Source of the DNA: Liquidambar formosana
Lineage: Eukaryota; Streptophyta; Magnoliopsida; Saxifragales; Altingiaceae
DNA length: 64,000 nt
Direction of reading: 5' to 3'
NCBI GenBank assembly: GCA_039720395.1
Contig: CM077833.1
Location: forward strand, 32,523,478-32,587,477
Of the stretch, positions 49,054-61,186 are shown piece after piece. Below the pieces are notes generated by a model. The model was not told the DNA's origin, ran no database searches, and was given only the letters and a program-made list of their open reading frames with translations. A program made the translations under genes and the position numbers. How positions within the stretch are numbered: the first letter of the stretch is position 1; every line of letters starts with the position of its first letter.

Positions 49054-52000
49054 ATGACGGTGGAAGCGGATGCTCATGGTGACCTTTCTGTGGTTTCCAA
49101 GGCTGAAATTGAGGACGATTGCGGCTTGGATATGAGTTCGTACCAGGATCTGCCCAATGGCGGTGGTGGAGACTGCAATGGGGTTTTGCATGATGAGCGT
49201 CAAGAAGAAGAAGAAGGGATTGTTGCAAACGGGAAAGACGATGCGGACAGTTCTTATGTTTTCGTTAGCGGAACAGATGCCGTCGCCGATGATCCCCTCA
49301 CTAGGGATCTCAATGCGGAGTGTGTTGAGGAATCAAATGTCGGTTCCCCCAAGGAGGAGGAGGAGGAGGAGGAGGAGGAGGAGATTGATGTCCGAGTCGG
49401 GGAATCGGAGGTTGACAACGGAGAGAACCTGCAATCCCATGTGGAGGATAATTGCATTGTTGAGGGGACTGTTATTGCCCCTTCCAACAATGATGTTGCC
49501 TTCACGGGTTCGCAAGATAATGTGCAATCGCATGTGGAGGATAATTGCATTGTTGAGGGGACCGTTGTTGCCCCTTCAGACAATGATGTCGCGTTAGAGG
49601 GTCCGCCTTGCGAATCTAACGGGGATCAAGAGGGAAGGAGTGATGTGGTGGAGGAGCAAAATGAAACAGTGGCTGTAGAATCCGAACCACAGCAGATTGA
49701 TAGCGAGGTGAAGGTTGAGGAACAAATTAAGTTGGAGTCTTCTAGCAAGCTAGAAGACAGTCAGGAATCCCGGATTCTAGTTTTGGAGGAAGCTGGGTGT
49801 GAATTGCCAGAGCTTGATAATGGGAGCGTGAAGGATGAAGAGCAAAATATTATAGAGTCACTTCCAGAAGTTGAAAGGAGTCGGGAATCTCAACTAAAAA
49901 TTCCAAAACCTGCTGAATCTGAGCTCAATAATGACGAGGAGGAGGTTGAGGGGGAAAGCAAATCTGATTCGGCTATAGACATGAAAGAAAACCACGAACC
50001 CGCAAACATGGTTTCTGAGGATGTTCGATTAGAATTAGATCAGGAGAAGGAAGCGGCAAAATCAGCCGATGAGATTGCCGCGGAAGGTCCTCCGGGGGAT
50101 CATGGATTGGACAAGGAGTCTGATTTGGAAATGTCGACATCTCCTTGTCCTGGAACTTATATACAGTTAGAAACAGAAGTTGGAAATGACTCTGCCTCAG
50201 ATGAAAATGGCAATAGCTTGCTTATTTGTCATGTCGAAGATGGTATTCCAGAAACTCAAGTTATTAATGACTTGGTTGCTGGCAGTCAAAATACGCATGA
50301 ACTAGATGGATCTTCCAAAAATGCAGAAAGTTTGCCTTTGTCTGTCGATTGCGTGAGACCAGAAATCGAGGTTGGGGATGTATCCTTTGAAAGCAGTGAA
50401 GGCTTGCCTAGTGGTCCTGATAGTGATTCAGTTTTAGAACCAGATGTTGGAACTGGGGCTTCTCTGATTACTGAAAATTCTCCATCTTCTGCGATTAGTG
50501 ACGTGAGATCCACGACCTGAAGTTGAAAAATTCGATGCAAAAAGTGGCAAAAGCGTCCTTTCTTGTCCTGTTGATGACGGAAAATCAGAAATTGAAGTTG
50601 AAAATGGCCCTGTTGAAGGTCATGGTATGCCAAGTTTCCCTGATAATGATGCAAGATCAGAACCTGAGAGCGGTCTCAATTCTATCAATTGCGAAGAAAA
50701 AGTAATTACACTCCCGTGTGAAGATGTGAATATAGAATCTGATGTTTCAAGTGGGATCATTGAATGTGCCTGCAGCGAACCTATCCCTGTTTTGGATATA
50801 GAAACCCATGTAAATGATTTAGTTGTAAACGAAAATAGCTTGCCTAATTGTGCGGATGATGACATGAAATCAGAATCTGAAATTGAAAATGCAGTTGCCT
50901 CAAGCAGTAGAGATATTCCTAGCAATGATGCTACTGTATCTGGATTCGAGGTTCTAAATGGTTCTGTCGTTGACAGTGGAAGTACACTGCATTGTGTCCC
51001 TGAAGTTGTTGATGTTGAGAAGGAAGGAGATCAGTCCACTACTGGAGATAGTGTGGATAAGCAAGAATGTCAGGAAAACAAGGTGATTGAAGAGATTGAT
51101 AAGGATGAAACTGCAACATCTTCCCCAGAGGGTTCCAGTGCTGATGCTTTGGATGGCCAGAATGTGAGTACTGAGGTGGGGAGAATGCCTTTCTACTTCC
51201 TAATTAGGATTCCGAGATATGATGATGAAAATTTAAGAGAACAGATCAAACATGCTCAGCTACAAGTTGATGAGAAGACTCAAATTAGGGATGCCATTCG
51301 AGTTGAAGTCCAAACTAAAAGGGTATGCTTCTTTACAGAATTCTTGATGACATTTTTGAGAATTATATTTTTTTATCGTGATTTGATTATTTGGTTGCCT
51401 CACATGAACAGGCCGCTTGTAGGAAGTATAGTGATAATTTTGAAGCAGCCATGTTAGAAGGGAAAACTGCAAGAGAATTGTTAAAGACCAAACGCAAGGA
51501 AATGGATTCTGTTCAATCTGTGATTAACAGAATGAAGGATGCAGATTCTGTTGAGGACATTGATGGCAGGGTAAGCACTTACTTTTCTTGTTTCATAAAC
51601 AATTGTGTACGGGATTCAATTGAGATTCTTCCAGAGGTGTTTTGTTTCTATAATTGTGCTCATTTTCTTCATTTATGGCCTGTAAGCAGATACGTAATAT
51701 GGAACACATGATAGAACATGAGACCCTGCCTTTGAAAGAAGAAAAGCAATTTATTCGTGAAATCAAGCAATTGAAGCAACATCGAGAACAGCTCTCTTCT
51801 AGTATGGGTAGGCAGGATGAAGTTCAGCAGGCTTTGGATCAGAGAGACCAAATCGAAGGGCGTTTGAAGGTATCAATATCTGGTTCCTATCATTATTTGC
51901 TATGTTGAAATATTTGAAATGGTAGTGGCAATGTAGAATATTCAACTTCTTATAGATATTGTATTAAGAGGAGAGAGTGTTTGGTGCCTTAACAGTGGGA

Positions 52001-54725
52001 ACCACTCTTATGTTAATATTCAGTATAAATGAAGTTCGTGGATTGCCTATCTAATCTTCTAGCATTTGCAGTCTTTGAAGAAGGAAGCAGATTTACTCAG
52101 AGAAAATGTTCTGAAAGCTGAAGCAGTCACTAAAGCTGCTAAGAAGAAATATTTCGAAGAAACTGAAAAGGTGAATGAATTCCAAGCAAAGTTTAAAGCT
52201 GCGGATGATATTCGCCAAGAAGCATACTCACATTTACAGAATTTGAGGAAACAATTATCGGAGAAGGTATGTTGTCAGCAATGTTTGCATAAAATCATTA
52301 TCTGCTGATAAGGAAGAGATGCGTTTTTTTAGGAACATTACATTCTATGAAGGAATGTCTATTTTTTTTGGTACATTGGGAGGGGTTTGAGCCCCTAACC
52401 TATCCTACTCCTACCCTTTTCCCAACCTTCCCTCACCACTAGGCTTGCCCTAGTGGCTCGAAGGAATGTCTATTTGAGTTGTCTGCAAGTATACATGACC
52501 AAAAAAGGTCATTACCTAGTGTTGGTCCTGCTTAGCGAGGTCCTGGGAGTGGTGGGCTGAATATGGTCCTTTTCTCCTTCAAAGTTTCTCTTACCATGAT
52601 TGGTTGATTGTTATCAAGTTCGTGTGTGCACGCAATTTTATTTATAGAACGTCTTCAGTAAAGGACCAAATTACTAGGTAAAGCATTTAGATAGATTGGG
52701 ATGGGGAAACAAAAATCTTGTAAGCAATTTTAAGTAATTGATATAAGGCCTGATTAAGTCTAAGCACAAACAGGAAAAGATATGAGAAGTGACCTGTAAT
52801 TTGAGAAGCTAAGTAGCAAGATGGGGGAGGCTATGAAGCTATTCTGCACTTGGATAGTGGATTAATGGTACATTATTTTAGGTTCAGCCTTGGCCAATAG
52901 GGAGAATACATGCAATTTGTCCAGCACGGACCAATTTTCACATGCAAATTTAACCAGCCCGTTTACTATTTTGCTTGACCCAGGAAAATTGGGTTGGGGC
53001 AGTATAATCCCTCCTAAATCTGGGTTCAGATTTGGTTTGTGAATGGCAAGTAGTTATGAATGTCAAGTCTGCTGAGACCCTGTTTCGACTCAATTGTTTG
53101 CCATTCGTAATCTTTGGGACTGTTAAGAGATGAAAGACAAATTATGTTAGTCATAAACGAACTGATGTAACAAAACCATGTGTTTTCTTGACCACTGGGT
53201 GGGCATGTGTTGAAGGTCCATAGTATTGTAAACTCTGAAGTCTTGATTTTTGTGTTTCTCTTGATTTAAATTTCCTTTGTTTTTAATTAGTTGGGCTCTC
53301 GAACATAAGTTGTACCTGCAGTAGTGTGTATTTTCTGTCTCTACTGCATCTTGCTTTTGGAAATTAAATTAATATATGCCTGAACAACAAAAAGGAAATT
53401 AAAGAAAGCAAAGAGATTTGACCCCTGGGATTCTAAATTTCTGATTCTTTTAACCTGCAGAACAAATATTTTAGAATGTACAAGGATGACGAGAAGGCAG
53501 CTAATGATTTTGCATTAAATGGAGATCGAGAGGCACTCCAACGTCTCTGTGTTAACCAGGTAACCTTATGCTTACCTTTTGCTGCCTTTATTTGGCAAAT
53601 CAGCTGCAGTTTGGTACTTATGAATCTATTGCTTAGGTGGAGACAATTATGGAACTATGGAACAAGAATGATGAGTTTAGGAAAGATTACCTGAGATGCA
53701 ATATTAGGAGTACGCTAAGGAGACTGAGGACGTTGGATGGGCGTTCGCTTGGCCCTGATGAGGAACCACCTATACTACCCAAGTTTGTAAACGGAAGAGT
53801 TATTAAAAAGTCTCTTTATGCCCCATCCAAGGATAACTCTGTGTCAGGTGATTGCAACTTTGGAACAACAGAACTTACAACCTGTGGAAGCTAAAAAGGT
53901 GGATGATAAACCCATGGCAAAAGTGGTGGAACAAAAAAATCAGACAGCTAAAACCAAAAAGCCCACAAAACCTGCTCCCTTGGGAAATGGTTCAGCAACT
54001 GTCTCTGGCAGGGACGTGACCGAAGAGGCAAGAGAAGAAGAGCGTAAGCAAACCAAGGAGGAAGAGGAGTTGGCTAGGAAGGCAGAAGAATTGAGAAAGG
54101 AAGTGGAAGCAGCCAAGTTGAAGGAGCAACGCCGTTTGGAGGAGAAGGCCAAAGCTAAGGAGGCGCTAGAGAGGAAGAAAAGAAATATAGAAAAGGCCCA
54201 AGCCAGGGCTGAGTTAAGAGCACAGAAGGAAGCCGAACAGAAAGAGAAGGTATTTAAGCACTTCACATATTACCACAATGAAATGTGAATCGGTCACTCT
54301 CCTAAAAAATTAGATTTTCTTCATCCTTCAGTATTTATTTAGTGTGAAGTAAATTTTTTTTGCAGGAAAGGGAGAAAAAGGTGAGGAAAAAGGAAAGAAA
54401 GAAGGTAGTTGCAGCAGAGGCTACAAATGGTAGCAATGAAGGAGATTCTGCTCAAAGCTCAGAAACCCAAACAGAAACAATGAAAGAGTCTGAAATCATA
54501 GAGAAACCTGCGGCAGTAACGAAGAGGGCTCAAAAATCATCACAGTTCACAAAGCTGAACAAAGCAAAAGCTATTCCTCTGCCTCTTCGCAACAAGGGTA
54601 AGAGAAGGCTGCAGCCATGGATGTGGGTCCTTCTCACAGCATTGCTTGTCCTCGCCCTATTCTTGGTTGGAAACAGTGGCTTCTCTTTTGACTTGGGGCT
54701 GCTGAGCTTTGGCTCTGGCTATTAA
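49054..54725 (+). CDS. Proton-pump-interactor-like coiled-coil protein (two frameshifts as read)
   Basis: Matches the long-form plant PPI-like family (Arabidopsis At1g20970 type); the founding member PPI1 binds the plasma-membrane H+-ATPase tail, but the long form's role is unclear. Exons: 49054-51322, 51412-51570, 51690-51869, 52072-52266, 53461-53559, 53637-54249, 54366-54725, all GT/AG; about 1,290 residues expected. The first 650 residues are acidic and low-complexity, with a glutamate run near 49351-49383. From GRMPFYFLIRIPRYDD onward there is a coiled coil typical of PPI proteins (SLKKEADLLRENV; DEFRKDYLRCN), then a lysine/glutamate-rich helix. One C-terminal membrane anchor (WMWVLLTALLVLALFLVG) follows. 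Exon 1 and exon 6 each have one base too many: stop at 50518 with the frame resuming at 50507-50517, and stop at 53892 with a shift probably near 53840-53860. Both look like indel errors; a pseudogene is possible. Confidence 0.85.
49424..49609 (+). repeat. 93-bp in-frame tandem duplication in the PPI-like gene
   Basis: Two adjacent 31-codon units contain QSHVEDNCIVEGTV and the same following residues with few changes (IAPSNNDVAF versus VAPSDNDVAL). The GCAATC core recurs at 49431 and 49524, exactly 93 bases apart, so the frame is kept. It extends the acidic region. Confidence 0.92.
52365..52459 (-). mobile_element. Very short SINE-like insertion in a PPI-like intron
   Basis: Only about 95 bp, flanked by a perfect 16-bp target-site duplication, GAAGGAATGTCTATTT, at 52349-52364 and 52460-52475. 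On the minus strand it ends in an A run and contains GGGGCTCAAACCCC, like a polymerase III B box, and GCAAGCCTAGTGG, like an A box, in the right order. This fits a tRNA-derived SINE; it lies antisense in the intron between 52266 and 53461. Confidence 0.85.
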
Positions 54726-55852
54726 CTAGGCAATCAATCGACGGAAGGTTTGCTGAGTTATTTTTATAGATGAATAGGCAATTCTTTTGTGCTTTACTCA
54801 GGGTTTGTTCTCCCCTAGTTTGCGTTCTGTTACTATAAGTGGCTTTTCTTTCACACACACCATACCATTTTTAGATTGGTTTTCTGTTATTTGCTATATT
54901 AACGTGGACAAAACATATCTGCTATTTGCTTCCATCCACTCGTATAATAAGAGCACAATGATTTCTTCTAAAGTTACAGGGTCTGATGCCTTTAGAATTT
55001 GTTTAAAATTCCTTCACCTACAATGCTTTTGTGTTTCATTTTTTTGTTGGGGTGCCAAACCGCACCCTAATTCATTAGTTAGGGCTCCCCACCTAAGAGT
55101 TAAATTTTGTGAATAATATCCTAGTTACTTTAATATCTTTAAGATAATCAATCAAATGTTTGGAAGCCAAAAATGGTTATGTCTTCAATGGTTCCTGTGT
55201 TTGACAGTTCCATTAATAAATCGCGGAGTTTGACTCCTCCTACCCACGCTTTTTATATTCATTTTTTGTCAAATACTAATTGGAAGAAGAGGAGAGCCAC
55301 AGCCCATAGTCATGGCAACCACAGTGGGCGACCGTGGAAGCTATGTCCATGGGCCCATGGCTCCCCCAGTTCCAACTCTCAACTCACCCTAACAAACCCA
55401 TGCCCCCTCTCCTTTTTCCGATAGACCTGTTGCACGCAATACTCATAGTAGAAGAAAAACCAATTGAGGGGGAGAGATCCGTGGCTGTGGTAGCAATGAC
55501 TGACGATTGTGGAAGCTATCCATGGCCATAGGGGGGTATTTGGAGTGTTTTTGGCATATGGGGGGGTGTGAAGAGGAAAAGAAATTTTTTAATTTTTTTT
55601 TACCCATTCGGATCGACTGTCACATTAAAGCCAGTTGGGTTGAAAACAAAATGGAGCAGCATCATTGGGCTTAATAACGGGGAGGTGGGGGACCAAGGAA
55701 ACCAGGGTGGAAGCCAGTGTCGTCCTGTTCCACCAATCGGCCACTCATGGAAAGAATATAGGCATATAATCCGTCATGTAACATCCACACAGGCCTTTGT
55801 CTTCATTTCCTTTTCCATCAATATAGGGTCTTTTCCATCGATATAGGGTGTA
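54726..55852. other. 3' flank of the PPI-like gene
   Basis: Expected 3' UTR, then unassigned DNA with a few short open frames that match nothing I recognise. Confidence 0.5.
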
Positions 55853-55862
55853 AAATGGATGG

Positions 55863-56557
55863 GGGAGAATGCCGAAAGGGTGAGTCAAAATAAAAGTAAT
55901 TTCAAATAAAAAATCAAATATCTCTTATTTCATTTATAAAATGATAGTAATCAATTTTAATCCTAAGAAGAAGAGATATATTATATGTCATTTTATAATA
56001 ACCATTTTGCTCTCTTTATTATTTTTTTTTTTTATCCCACCTAAATACCCTTCTTACATTAAACCCATCTCTTTTCTCCTAATTTAAAAGTTTCAAAACT
56101 TTATTTAAAAAAACCGATCGTATATATATTTTTCAACGAGAATAACAATATAAACAATTGGATTTCAAAAGAAATTTTTTTTTTTTTTTTTCCTTTCTTT
56201 CTTTCTTTCTTGCGGTTGGGTATGTGAATTAAATTTAAATTATGCTTTTCAATAAGCACTGAGCCAATGGCATAATGGACAATAGAGAACCACTTCTTTC
56301 TTTTTTTTTTTTCTCAACACATGGGGGAAATATTAGTTAAATTTTATTTAATAAAGAGATATGAGGACAATCTGATAGGATTTGGGTAGGGTAAAATATA
56401 TTAAAAAAATTTACTAAAATGGCATAATGGACATTTAATCCTAAATCCCATCTTTTTGGAATTAAAATTCATTATTGCTACTTTGAAAGAAATATGAGAG
56501 TTTTACCCCTCTTTTAAGGATGACTTTGATTTTGACTCACTGTTTTGTCATTTTCCC
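55863..56557. mobile_element. Mutator-like non-autonomous element, 695 bp
   Basis: The terminal inverted repeats start GGGAGAATGCCGAAAGGGTG and, reverse-complemented from the right, GGGAAAATGACAAAACAGTG; both continue AGTCAAAAT(A/C)AAAGT. The flanks carry a perfect 10-bp direct repeat, AAATGGATGG, at 55853-55862 and 56558-56567, fitting the 9-10-bp duplication of Mutator-like elements. The interior is AT-rich with a CTTT repeat and no gene. One terminus is also found at 35831-35873. Confidence 0.85.
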
Positions 56558-57135
56558 AAATGGATGGAGGCCAAATTGAAATGATTATACTGTGTATTTA
56601 CATAACATTAAATGCACAAGTCTTGTAATCTTAAATGAGAAAATTCAATAGAATAATAGACATCACCACAAATTAGAGAAAAAAAAATTCAAAATAGAGG
56701 CATTCCATGAATTTTTTAAAGTAGCAATTATAATGATGCTTTAAAATTCCTTTTTTAAAATAATATCATTCAAGATAATGAATTTTGTGCTTTTAATATT
56801 ATTTAAAACACATCATAATCATTTAATTTCAATTAGGACGACCAATTGGGTCCTAAGAGATTTTGTTTCAATTAACAAAAGTTGAGAGTGTAAAACTTCT
56901 CACAGATGGAGTGATGTTGCTTAGAGCATTAAGTGAAGAGTGAGGTGGTGTATAGATGTGGATTAGTATTAGCACTATAATATGAGGGTGAACCAAAAAA
57001 ATATATAATATACATTTTTTTTTTTTTTATAAAGGAGTGATGTTGCTTAATAATATAGCCCGGGGAAGTATGGCGTAGTAAAATATATAATATTCTTTTT
57101 ATAAAGGAGAAGAGATGGAGATGTAATTAAATTAC

Positions 57136-57306
57136 GAGTGAGTCTTCCATGTAACTGTGACACGGTCAAGTGATATCATAAATTAATAGAAGTCAAATAA
57201 AATAGGATTGTGAGGTTAGAAAGTATACTGACAATCTTATTTTACTTAGTTTTTATTAACTTGTGATATTACTTGATCATGCCACAATTACATAGAAGTT
57301 TTTCTC
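57136..57306. mobile_element. 171-bp foldback MITE, copy 2
   Basis: Same family and exact length as 5332-5502. The left arm, GAGTGAGTCTTCCATGTAAC, pairs with the right arm (reverse complement GAGAAAAACTTCTATGTAAT). It is flanked by a perfect 9-bp duplication, TTAAATTAC, at 57127-57135 and 57307-57315. Shared inner sequence includes GTGACA, AGTCAA/AGTCGA and GGATTGT. Confidence 0.9.
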
Positions 57307-57315
57307 TTAAATTAC

Positions 57316-60300
57316 AAGGCGGAGGGTGGCCACTAACAAGGTATTGTGTAACACGTTTGGTTTCTTCCTCCACCCACAAATCACGTGAATGTGAATTACG
57401 GAAAGGATCGATCAAACCCAAACCCATTGATTTGACCTAAAATTATGTTTATTATGTTAGTGTAGACTAGAAAGATCCCAACCCTAGTGTCGTCGGTACA
57501 TGACCTGCACGTGGTGGACCCACTTGAACCAGTGGGCTTGAATGATCGTAAGTGGGCTTTACATTCAATCGTGAAAGTGATGGTCAATTGTTTGGAACCC
57601 ATATTCTCCATGGCCGGCTGTCTACTGTCTAGTTAAGGAATTATTAATGATGGAGTAGTTAGGCATAATGTTGTATTCCTATTTCCTGCCCCCCTACCTT
57701 TCTTGGTCCCATTATCCCAAACTCCTTCACATACTATACAACTATTGCTCTCCATACCTACATGCTTTACCATTTTTTTTATTTTTTATTTTTTCTTCAA
57801 GTCATGCCTAATGCCTATCTCGTTGTACTATAGCCATTTTCAAATAACAGTATTAATTAGTTGATGTTCTTTCTCTATTTTGTTTGCTTATAATAGAATA
57901 GTTTTTCATGCAGCTTTCAATGGCATAAGAATTACAAATTTTAAGTAGTTATTATAGAAATTCTAACCGGATCATGTGCTATTGATACCGTTTTGGAGAG
58001 AGAGAGAGCGCTCGCAAACAGTAGCTAAATCAGATGATTAAATTCGTTTAATTAAACAGATTTATCTTATACTTGATGTATTAAGTAAGACCTACAAAAT
58101 AATTAATGGGTCGGGATCATTTATTTATACATATTAACACTAACATGGTAACCTTTATTTCTTTTTTCTTTTTTTAATTTTAAAAAAACCACTAACATAG
58201 TAAAATGGTAACATATTGATACAAAATGGTAGAAAGTGGAGGATAAGGAGTGGAGTGGAGGGAGGCTGTATTGGAGTACTGTTGTGTACGTTAGTGGTGC
58301 CCAATTTTGGTTATGCATCTTTGACGTGCCAACCAAACCTTATCGCATCATATGTTAGCATGAAAAAGACTGTATTTGTTGATTTTTTGGTGGTAGAGCC
58401 TGGGTTGTCTTCTGTTCCACGTCGTGGGTTACTGGGTTGGCTGCCGACCCTTTTTTATTTATTTATTTATTTATTGGTTGGGCCGGAGGAGTGTGGAGAT
58501 GAGTTCACCACAACGAAATCTAGTCCTATCAAGTGTGTCAACTCACTCACTCATTAGATAAAATAAAAAATAAAAATATACAACTCACTCGCCAATTGCC
58601 AGGGATCCAACCTATAAGACCCTCATGTTGCCACGTCTCTTTGTTAAAGAGGTGTTTTTTTCCTTTGGCTAAAAATTAGCCCATACTTGATAAGCTTTTA
58701 CCATGCAAGACATCAGCATGCTAATAATTATATATCAAAACCGGACTAACTATAAACTCACCTTAACCTTAGGATTAGGAAGACCAATATTTGTTTAATG
58801 TTTATTATAGAGTCGTGGAAAACCTGTGTACATAATTCTATCACAGGCCAGTAAAAAATGAACTAATTGAGATTGTTAAATTAAATATCTCAACTAAAAC
58901 AAATAAAAATCCGGCATGCCCACTTTACATCATTTCCTTTGACTTATAAAACAAATAATGTGACAAAGTCATTTTGGACATGTGATTTGCTAGCCTCTAT
59001 TATGGATTTTTATCCTGTGTGAACTCAAATGAGCTTTTAGGACCCAATGCGAAGGTAAAGGGATGAAGTGCGGTTGCGCACGTAACCTTACTATTCAATT
59101 AGGCCTTCGAGTAAGGCAGAAAAAGTTAAAAAGAGTCAAGATGTCGATGTTTTTATTAAAATTTAGCACACATGAACGACCATTTTGATTGCATTTGAAA
59201 GGGGATAAGGGAGAGTCATAACATATTTTACTCTTCAATTAAAGAGATGTAATAATAAAGAATTGGAAACTTGAATTTCAATTAGAGCGACTATTCAACG
59301 CACCATAGAATGGTGATGGTTGTGGCGGTGGCAATAGTGATATTGATGGACTAAAAGTAATATAAGATTTTTACCATATAGTGGAAATTAGGTTAATTAT
59401 CTTAGAAAAATATATTGTTTGTCAAAATTTAATAAATTACTTGTTTGTATTTAATAGGCATGTCTGCGTACATACACCAAAAATGAGTTGAACCCATAAT
59501 TGACTTAAATAATAAAAAATAAAAATAAAAAAGAATATCAAAGTGACTAATTAAGGAGATGACCAAGTTAGGGAAAATAATAAAAGATTTTGACGTCATC
59601 ATAGCTAATTGCATTATCCAGTCAATCGTCAAATATGACAGGCTATGAGTCGTAGCGATGTTGGTGATAACTTAATGAATAATAGTATCGATGATGAGAT
59701 TATTTTACATTTTATTAATTCTTTAGACACATGCAATCTCTTTTATCATATGCATGGGTGAATTACAAAACAAAGTTGAAGACATGGTTTGTGGCGGGGC
59801 TGTGGCTAGTGGCAAGATATGGTTAATGGTGAGGTGATTTACCATTTGATGTAGAATCTCGGTGGTTAAATGGTCCCAAACAAATCCTAATTAGATTGGG
59901 TAAAGAAAAAAATAATGATTTGATGGCAAAGTAGGCATATGTATGACGAAGCGTAGGAAGTGGGGACACGTGGGTGTCGTAGTGGGACAAAGTGATGGCC
60001 ATTATAGCAGGATGCACAGAGGCGTACGACCGTACGGGTGAGGGAGACTGCCCAACAGTTACCATGGTTTACCCTTTTAACTCTTCAAATGGATTACGAT
60101 TAAATAAATAAATAAGATAGAGAGATATTAGGATAGGATAGGTAGTACGGAGTGAGTCATAATGGGGTGGGGGGTAAAAAAGCGGTGAGCCGTAGGATAT
60201 TAAGTGGATGATGCGACTTGTCTTGTCATGGCCTTTCTTTGGAGTACGCAGGCTTGTACGGTCCCCTCTGTAAATGTCAGCTCTAAACCCATTATACAGC

Positions 60301-60930
60301 TGGCCCCCTCAGCTCCTTCCTATACCTACCCTCACACAGGATGGCACGCGTGTATCTTACATAAATGCCATGTGTCCCTCTTCACTTTTGCTTTTTGTAA
60401 CACGTGTCTTTCTCTTTTTTTTTTTCCTTTTTTTAAACAAATTGGAAAAACTTGCGACCACATATCCCTACACGATTTAATTCAAATTAATTTAACACTT
60501 CATTATTAGCCTCAAATTTATTCATTCACACACTTTTCTCATTCGCTCTTAGAATTTTAGGAAAATGGTTCTTCACATCAACGGTTGGTTATCGTAGTAA
60601 AATTAGAGAGTTCAATGTCCTATTAGCAATATAATGGGAAATTAAGAGGTGCCCTCACAATAATTTAAACGCATGTCTATTTCTAATGTCAAAGCCTAAA
60701 ACCCACCAAACTCTTTTACGAGTGGTACGGAACTGTTCGGCCATGTCAATTATCGAGTGTCGTTCGTTGCTCGAAATTAATGGATTTCTTACCATACATA
60801 TATATATTTTTTAATTTCTGTATTATAACCCTAACCCGCCCAAGTTTTTTCTGGGACTGATGTGTCCTATTTTTATTTTTTGTTATTTTCCAATTTAGTC
60901 ATATTTAGGTGGGTGATATTTTTTGTAGTG
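57316..60930. other. Right intergenic region, first part
   Basis: AT-rich DNA without recognisable coding sequence or a bounded transposon. A short GA run occurs near 57995 and an ATTT repeat near 58455-58475. Confidence 0.5.
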
Positions 60931-60933
60931 TGA

Positions 60934-61186
60934 TACTCCCTCTCACTTAAATTATTTTGAGTCATTTTGACTAATTTGTTTGAGTTCTTAAATTAAAATT
61001 TAAAATTTTATTCTTTTATTTTATTTTGTGCCGTGGTGGGAATAATTCTAATTTTAAACATAAGAAAGAGGAAAATATATATATAAAGTAGCAAATAAAC
61101 TATTTTTGTAACTTTTTGTCAAATTTCTTTAATATACATTAGTTTCATTCCCTTAAAGGCAATATTATTTTTTAAATGTAGGAGTA
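60934..61186. mobile_element. Possible Stowaway-like MITE
   Basis: Starts TACTCCCTCTCACTTAAATT, like the Stowaway terminus CTCCCTCC after a TA target, and ends AAATGTAGGAGTA. The right end matches only partly in reverse complement, so if real it is degraded. Confidence 0.35.

Noticed and set aside
17414..53894. Programmed +1 frameshifting in this organism
   Set aside because: The four sites share no slippery sequence or stop context, and two lie in simple or poorly conserved sequence; consensus errors explain them better.
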